Shown piece by piece: positions 57,968-64,000 of a stretch of 64,000 nt of DNA. A program made the position numbers and the translations under genes. How positions within the stretch are numbered: the stretch's first letter is position 1; each line of letters begins with the position of its first letter. Below the pieces are notes generated by a model. The model saw nothing but the letters and a program-made list of their open reading frames with translations. It ran no database searches and was not told the DNA's origin. Source of the DNA: Branchiostoma belcheri (lineage: Eukaryota > Chordata > Leptocardii > Amphioxiformes > Branchiostomatidae); contig NW_017802714.1 in the NCBI RefSeq assembly GCF_001625305.1, forward strand, positions 1 through 64,000, written 5' to 3'.

Positions 57968-58760
57968 GTGAGTAAAAGCAACAATACTCTATTTAAAAAA
58001 AACACAGATTTCCTGTTATTTTCCACGAAGATACTGTTTCTTTTGTTTCAGTGAGCTAGCGTGGTTGTTTAGATCCCGATGACTTGGTGTCATACATATG
58101 TTTACCCTCCATTCCCGATGATTCGGGCTTATCCTAGATGACCTCTTAGACGTTAAAAGGTTACAGGTGGATAGTACATAGGTCGTTTGGTATAATTATT
58201 CAAATGGAAGAACGAAAGAAATTCTAAGAATATCTCAAGGTTTAAAGGCAATAGGGGATATTTCTTTACATAATACCAGATTCATAGGGACCTGTTAGTC
58301 TCACCATAGAAGACATGATGTCCTATACATAGCATTTGTTACTCAGTACACGTGTACCACATACATGTATGTCATAAAATCTTACATACCCGGCACCTGT
58401 TTCGGTATTACATCCTTAAATAAGTACAACAGGGACTCATGATGTCAGTTTTACTAGCTCTTACGGATGAATGCTTTCTTGATCTGGATTGTAGCAAAAA
58501 AATTAGCCGATGATATGGCATATTTTTCTATATTTTACAGCTGTTTGATATTGTGGTCTTTGGAAGGAGCAGGAATGCCCAGAAAGCGCAATTTCCGGCA
58601 AATCATTGCATTCAACATTCTTATCATTACCGTGTGATGCACGCTTAGCCATCATTTTTATCTAATTTTAAAAGTTACAATTTTCATCACTCGGCAGCGG
58701 TAAAACATTTAACATCATTTTCTCTGTCTCTGTAAAATTGACTGAGCACTAAAATAGTTG

Positions 58761-60031
58761 AGAGTGCTTTCCTTCCCCTTTCAGGCAGGGGTATAACAAA
58801 ATCGAACCGTAGAAAATTGTTACTCCAATATTTTCTGTCGTATACCATTTCTGTTAAGACGTACATATAGCCAATATAGTTTTCTATTCTCCGTGTGTGT
58901 ATGACTCAGTGTGTTTGTCCCACGTTGATAGAATTGCTCTGGTGGCGCTATCCAATTTCTCAATAGAAAATTGGTAGGCGTAATTATATTTATTTCCAGG
59001 CATTGTTAACTGAAGGCCTAAGTGAATGAATCACGATGGTCAGATTTGGGCCCAAAAGTCCCACTCTGCTACTATGGAGATCGAATCCCCCGAACCCGCG
59101 AATCTTGTTCGATATGACGTCATTCGAATAGAACGGGCGTTCGATCTGGGGTTACCCGCGGTCATTTACAGTAAAGCCGCTACAACCGGCTACTTCAAGC
59201 CCTTTTTTACTTGGGAACCACGGAACAGGAAAAATCCACCTTTCCACAAATATGAACCGTTTTTAAAACATTACATCTCTGCCGTGATTTTATTGTGGAT
59301 ATGTAACATGTAACGAAGCTACTGCCGTCATCGTGGGTGACCTTGAAGGTCAGAATTCTTGTTGGCGCTGTTATAAAATCCAGGTCCCCATATCCAAGTG
59401 GCACAGCATGCGTGCAAACATGGTATTTTAACCATTCCCAAAAATCGCTCAAATTACCACATTGAGGGCTTGTTTGGAAGAGGAACGATTTCCGCAGATT
59501 TCTGTCTTAGGGATTTTTTTAAATATGGCCGCGATTATGAATTATCGGTATTTAAAGTTAAAACACTGCGTTTTTAGCTCTCCTTTTGACTGTAAGTCGA
59601 GTTTTAGTTAAAAAATAAAAAAAATCCTAAGACAGAAAGTTTAAATTTACTGTAATATTTCTAAAAATCCAAAAATCTAACCTTATTTTTAATTTTCGGG
59701 GCCTTTTAAAATCAGTTGTTTGGTTGTCGTGCACCCTTTTTGAAATCCGAAATTGATCTCATTTGGAAGGAAATGTACACAAAGTGGAGCAAAGGCAGTG
59801 CAAGAATAACATTTGAGGTAAACAAAATCACTTATTACATTTTATTTTGACGAGTATTTACTCTCCAATTACTTTTGTTTATCTTCAAATTTTACCCGTT
59901 GCCCCCGGGCCGGCCTGGGACTCCCGCGCGGCCACGTTCGAACACGTTCTGTAACCCGATACCTCCCTAGTAATGCGACTTTTAGCCTAGCAACCGACCG
60001 CCGTGAATACAAGATAGCAATCATATTAATG
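58761..60031. other. Unassigned intergenic sequence
   Basis: No domain-bearing ORF or repeat end is recognised. A 95-codon ORF (59026-59313) has no visible features. Confidence 0.5.
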
Positions 60032-60200
60032 GTGAAAATAATTACCCTTTAATATTTGATGCTATGTTGCTCCGGCATTTCACCGCTTGTTTGTAACAAC
60101 ATTGCACATTGTACCAGCACTGTGCCCAGGTAGTTCCCTGTATTCTTCGTGACCTTTGCAAGACGAATGTTACTCTAAAATTCTGTTAGAGTGACGTAGC
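60032..60200 (+). repeat. Fragment of unit A
   Basis: TTAATGGTGAAAATAATTAC to GTTAGAGTGACGTAGC matches 50203-50380 and 54880-55057 with several differences. A third, older or truncated copy of the unit. Confidence 0.78.
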
Positions 60201-60281
60201 ATTTGAGAAGACCCACTGTGTGCAGTAGATGTTTGTGGAATAAACATTTCTGTAACCGTTACGACGTACGGGAACATATTC

Positions 60282-62824
60282 ATTGGCGATTTCCACTTGA
60301 CCCAGATCAATTATATCCCATCTAATCGGCATGGTAATTTACTCGACCTGGTTTTTTTGTAATTTCCCAGATAAATTCTCGGATGTATCTGAAATAGAAA
60401 TTGAATTTGACACAGATCATTCCATATTATATTTCAAGGTCGACTTCCAACATCATCCCAAGGCCAAGATGCCACGACTTGTTTACGACTTCAAGAATGG
60501 TGACTTTGTCGGCCTGGCCAATTATTTGAGGACATTACCTCTGACTGAAATAATTGATGACAATTTCTGTACAGATACTATCTGGGAAAGGTGGTTATGT
60601 GAAGTTAAATCTGCTGTGGACAAATTCGTTCCAAAAATAGTCGTAAAAGATTCAACTTCTCCACCATGGTTCGATTCTGAATTGAGGCACTTAATAAAAA
60701 GGAAGCGTACTGCATGGGCTAAAGCAAAAAGGACAAACAAACCATGTCACTGGGCCAGATTTAGACGTCTCAGAAACATCTTGAAGAAAACACTGAACAC
60801 CAAGTATTCAAAGTATGTTAATGATTTAGGTAATGTAGTTGTTGAAAATCCAAAACGATTTTGGTCATTTTTTCGTGTCAAAACCAAGTCTAAATGTCTT
60901 CCTAATAAACTGCAATTTCAAGATGTTTATGCTGAGTCTCCCCAGGACAAGGCGGATATGTTTAATAAGTTCTTTTTTCCGTTTTTAACCACACGGATGA
61001 AGAAACCACGTTGCCTGACTTAAATGTAAACACTACAGTTCCAGATATTTCCTCTGTTCAGTTTTCAGTCAAGAGTATTGAACTAATTTTGTCCAACCTG
61101 AATGTTAATAAGGCCACAGGGCCTGATGACTTGCCTGCTATTGTTTTAAATAGATGTGCAAGCAAGTTAGCTCCATCATTGGAAAAACTTTTTAAACTAT
61201 GTCTAAGTAATGCACAAATTCCAAGTATGTGGAAAAGGGCTAATGTTACTCCCGTGTTTAAGAAGGGGGACAAGAGTGTCGTATCGAACTACAGACCAGG
61301 TTTCTTTATTATGTATCACTAGCAAAGTATTCGAAAGATGTGGTCTTCAACTCTCTTTATCCATTATTATCTGACGCCCTATACCCCCTTCAACCATGGT
61401 TTTTATGAAAGGTAAATCCACCACTACTCAACTTCTGGAAGTTTATGACGAAATCGGTGAAGTACTGGACAGATCTGGGCAAGTCGACGTTATATATTTG
61501 GACTTTTGTAAAGCGTTCGACAGTGTTTCTCATAAACTGTTAGTGCATAAATTAAGATCTTTTGGGTTTTCCGGCCAACTTCTTGCACTATTTGGCGACT
61601 ACCTGTCTGGACGATTCCAGAGAACTGTTGTAGAAGGTCACGTGTCCGAGTACTTACCGGTGGTGTCAGGGGTCCCTCAGGGATCTATATTAGGCCCGTT
61701 TTTATTTTTGTTATTTGTTAACGACTTACCTGATTGTGTTCAGTTTGGGCGCATGGCCATGTTTGCAGATGACGCAAAATGTTTTAGAAGAATCACTTCA
61801 GTTTTTGATTGTATTAGATTCCAATCTGACTTAGATCGCCTTGTAGCCTGGGGGAAAGCATGGAAAATGACATTTCATCCTTCTAAATGTACAGTTGTTA
61901 GCATTACACGTAAACTATCACCAGTTCAATACTCTTATAGCATTGCTGATTCTGTACTAAACCGATCTGACTGTTATAACGACTTAGGCATTCATGTACA
62001 ACACAACCTTATATGGAACACACATGTATTTAAGGAGGTATCCACATGTAACTCAATTCTTGCTATGATCAAGAGATCAGTTGGTTATAATGCCCCCCCT
62101 CACTGTTAAACTAAATCTGTACCGTTCACTTGTAATTCCACATTTAGACTACTGTTCTCAGGTTTGGGCTCCACATACAAGGTTACACCTGCGTAAACTA
62201 GAAAGTGTTCAAAGACTTGCCAGCAAATATATCTGCAATAATTATGAAGTTAGTTATAAGGACAGATTAGTGATTACTGAACTTTTACCATTGTGTTATA
62301 GAAGAGAAATTTTTGACATTTTATTTTTGTTCAAATGTTTTAGAAACTTCTACTGTATCAACATATCTCGTGTGCTCACTGTATCCATACCAATTAGGTC
62401 TCTCCGCTCAACAGACCAATTTCTACTTGTACCGCGACCATGTAAAACCGAAACCTTTTCTCATTCCTATTTTAGTCGAATTGCTGTAATCTGGAACATG
62501 TTACCATTATCCATACGTCAACACATGTATTCAAATCTAAGCTTGCCGTCTGTTAAAAAAACTGTTAATTTCGTTCTACAGATCTCGCCTAAATGACACA
62601 TTTTCAACCGACAACTTATGCACCTGGACCACTACCTGTCGATGTCATAATTGTTTGGTGATTTGATTTGATTACTCTTTTTAATTGTTGTTTGTTTGTT
62701 TGTTTTGTGTCTATGTTTCTAGAGGAGTCGGCCTAGTAGAGGAACTCTATGTTCCTGTTGCCGGCTCCTCTCAGAATTTTATTTCTGTGAAGTTGAATAA
62801 ATAAAATAAATAAAATAAAATAAA
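60282..62824 (+). mobile_element. 5'-truncated LINE with RT, insertion-polymorphic
   Basis: Starts within the endonuclease C-terminus (NRHGNLLDLVF) and continues as a non-LTR RT: SPPWFDSELRHLIKRKR, NKATGPDDLPA, WKRANVTPVFKKGDKS, NYRP, VIYLDFCKAFDSVSHKLL, GVPQGSILGPFLFLLFVNDL, MFADDAKCF (catalytic box F-A-D-D), LDYCSQVW. Frame changes near 61010, 61300, 61400 and 62095 disable it. The 3' end is an (AATAAA)n tail. The flanks ATTC (60278-60281 and 62825-62828) are the target-site duplication, confirmed by the empty site at 63603-63606. Confidence 0.9.
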
Positions 62825-62828
62825 ATTC

Positions 62829-63219
62829 TCAGTCCTATCGGCGGAAAGCGACAGACTATCCGCCCAGTCGCGCGCATGTGTGGTGAAATGGCGGCACATT
62901 TTTTCACGGCTACGATCATCTGCTGGGTGATGTTCACTGCAGGTGAGGGCTAGATTAACTTCTAGGGCTGTACATAAACCAGCACGACAAGTGACATTAA
63001 GAGGAGGATAGCGCTTGCTGCCTCAGCATTTGGTAGACTCAGAAAAACAGTCTGGAACTGTAGGGACATTAGTAAACATCTCAAGATCCGGTTATTCCAG
63101 GCACCAACCCTGCCAATTGCTAAAATATGCATGTGCCACTGAAAAAATCGGATCAACTACTCTGTACTGATACGGAATCTATCCTTCTCTCTTTCTTTCC
63201 TTGGTTGGTAGTTTTGTTA
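62829..63219. repeat. Locus copy with LINE (right flank), repeated at 63607-64000
   Basis: Near-identical to 63607-64000, with about 1-2% substitutions, including the splice donor and a stop codon in the short exon. Confidence 0.88.
62876..62942 (+). CDS. Signal-peptide-like first exon, downstream locus copy 1
   Basis: MCGEMAAHFFTATIICWVMF then TA and a split Gly, donor GCAG|GTGAGG, phase 1. A hydrophobic core after a short N-region fits a signal peptide. Either Met1 or Met5 could start it. The remaining exons are not in the window. Confidence 0.45.
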
Positions 63220-63520
63220 CTCTGCAGGCCATGCAATACCTGTTTACTTCTTTCCGGTTTGTGGTGTATGCAATAGACTTGCTGCCATTTTAATCCATGT
63301 TCTTTACAAAAATAAACTTTATGTAGTAACAGTCTCATCTAGTGACATACCATTGATCGAAGTATGGTTACATAAGTTTTTAGGCGCTAATTTATTGATC
63401 GTACTACAAATCTAAAGATGGTTGCATAAATTATGTTAGTGCAATAATGCCGCCTGTCGCTAGATGTCGTTGTTGCATGTCCTTGGGGTTTGGACATTGA
63501 GAGTTCAATCCCTGGAGAAG

Positions 63521-63540
63521 NNNNNNNNNNNNNNNNNNNN
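63521..63540. other. Assembly gap (20 N)
   Basis: A run of N separates the two copies of the downstream locus. The sequence to its right restarts at the equivalent of 60220. Confidence 0.98.
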
Positions 63541-64000
63541 CTGTGTGCAGTAGATGTTTGTGGAATAAACATTTCTGTAACCGTTACGACATACGGGAAC
63601 ATATTCTCAGTCCTATCGGCGGAAAGCGACAAACTATCCGCCCAGTCGCGCGCGTGTGTGGTGAAATGGCGGCACATTTTTTCACGGCTACGATCATCTG
63701 CTGAGTGATGTTCACTGCAGGTAGGGGCTAGATTAACTTCTAGGGTTGTACATAAACCAGCACGACAAGTGACATTAAAAGGGGGATAGCGCTTGCTGCC
63801 TCAGCATTTGGTAGACTCAGAAAAACAGTCTGGAACTGTAGGGACATTAGTAAACATCTCAAGATCCGGTTATTCCAGGCACTAACCCTGCCAATTGCTA
63901 AAATATGCATGTGCCACTGAAAAAATCGGATCAACTACTCTGTACTGATACGGAATCTATCCTTCTCTCTTTCTTTCCTTGGTTGGTAGCTTTGTTACTC
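63541..64000. repeat. Second copy of the downstream locus, without LINE
   Basis: 63541-63606 equals 60218-60281 and 63607-64000 equals 62829-63219, joined without the LINE. It is the empty-site version of the same locus. Confidence 0.9.
63666..63720 (+). pseudogene. Signal-peptide-like exon, copy 2 (nonsense and altered donor)
   Basis: The upstream ATG of copy 1 is GTG here. From the internal ATG the frame runs MAAHFFTATIIC and then TGA where copy 1 has TGG. The donor reads GTAGGG against GTGAGG. Confidence 0.5.

Larger units (their letters stand above)
54157..58760 (+). repeat. Second copy of 49479-54155 (units A2 and B2)
   Basis: After the single N at 54156 the sequence restarts inside the SINE at the equivalent of 49479 (GAGGCATGTCCCGGGTACG) and follows it through both units to about 58760. 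Differences are scattered substitutions and small indels, plus a block of about 70 bp present near 51550-51620 but missing near 56225. The level fits alleles or a very recent duplication. Confidence 0.88.

Noticed and set aside
59026-59313. 95-codon ORF
   Set aside because: No domain, no splice context and no similarity to neighbouring exons that I can see.

Overview
The window is animal genomic DNA. It has short exons with GT..AG introns, dense non-autonomous DNA transposons, LINEs, a Penelope-like element and tRNA-derived SINEs. The domain repertoire (CUB, Sushi, IgGFc-binding, NIDO-AMOP-VWD, long calcium-binding EGF arrays, SEA) and allele-like duplicated contigs joined by N suggest a highly heterozygous deuterostome, most likely an amphioxus (Branchiostoma). 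That identification is inference; no database was searched.

One gene dominates. From about 619 to 46270 on the + strand I trace 61 consecutive coding exons of one transmembrane, mucin-like cell-surface protein; its 5' end lies before the window. The exons sum to 10,475 nt and keep one open frame of about 3,490 residues to a TGA at 46268-46270. The order is: [CUB-Sushi] x2; IgGFc-binding N-terminal domain; aspartate-rich metal-binding motifs; Thr-rich mucin repeat; Sushi; eight EGFs; NIDO; AMOP; VWD with a GDPH motif; an Asn/Thr-rich beta-type segment; two EGF-like modules; 21 EGFs; Thr/Pro linker; SEA; EGF; one membrane helix; and a cytoplasmic tail of about 120 residues that needs a predicted 17-nt microexon. 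The NIDO-AMOP-VWD-EGF-TM core is that of MUC4-type mucins; the CUB/Sushi/IgGFc front and the SEA module are additions. The design reads as a large adhesive or recognition receptor on an epithelial surface.

The introns are mobile-element traps. 2.5-5.8 kb holds two piggyBac-like MITEs (TTAA target sites) and a Harbinger-like MITE. 7.3-7.7 kb is a 59-bp minisatellite. 8.0-11.6 kb is LINE debris with one LINE nested inside another. 12.1-14.0 kb is a SINE next to a GIY-YIG Penelope-like element on the - strand. A TIR family (TAGGCCA ends) recurs at 14.2, 18.5, 20.5 and 41.7 kb. A second copy of one piggyBac-like family sits at 23.6-24.4 kb.

After the gene (47.3-64 kb) the sequence is mostly duplicated. 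A 382-bp segment repeats across a single N at 47713. A 4.6-kb segment (49479-54155) repeats across a single N at 54156, and is itself made of two diverged units that each carry a signal-peptide-like first exon. A LINE at 60282-62824 is present in one copy of a locus and absent from a second copy after an N gap (63521-63540). These joins look like unmerged alleles or contig ends, so copy numbers here should not be taken at face value.
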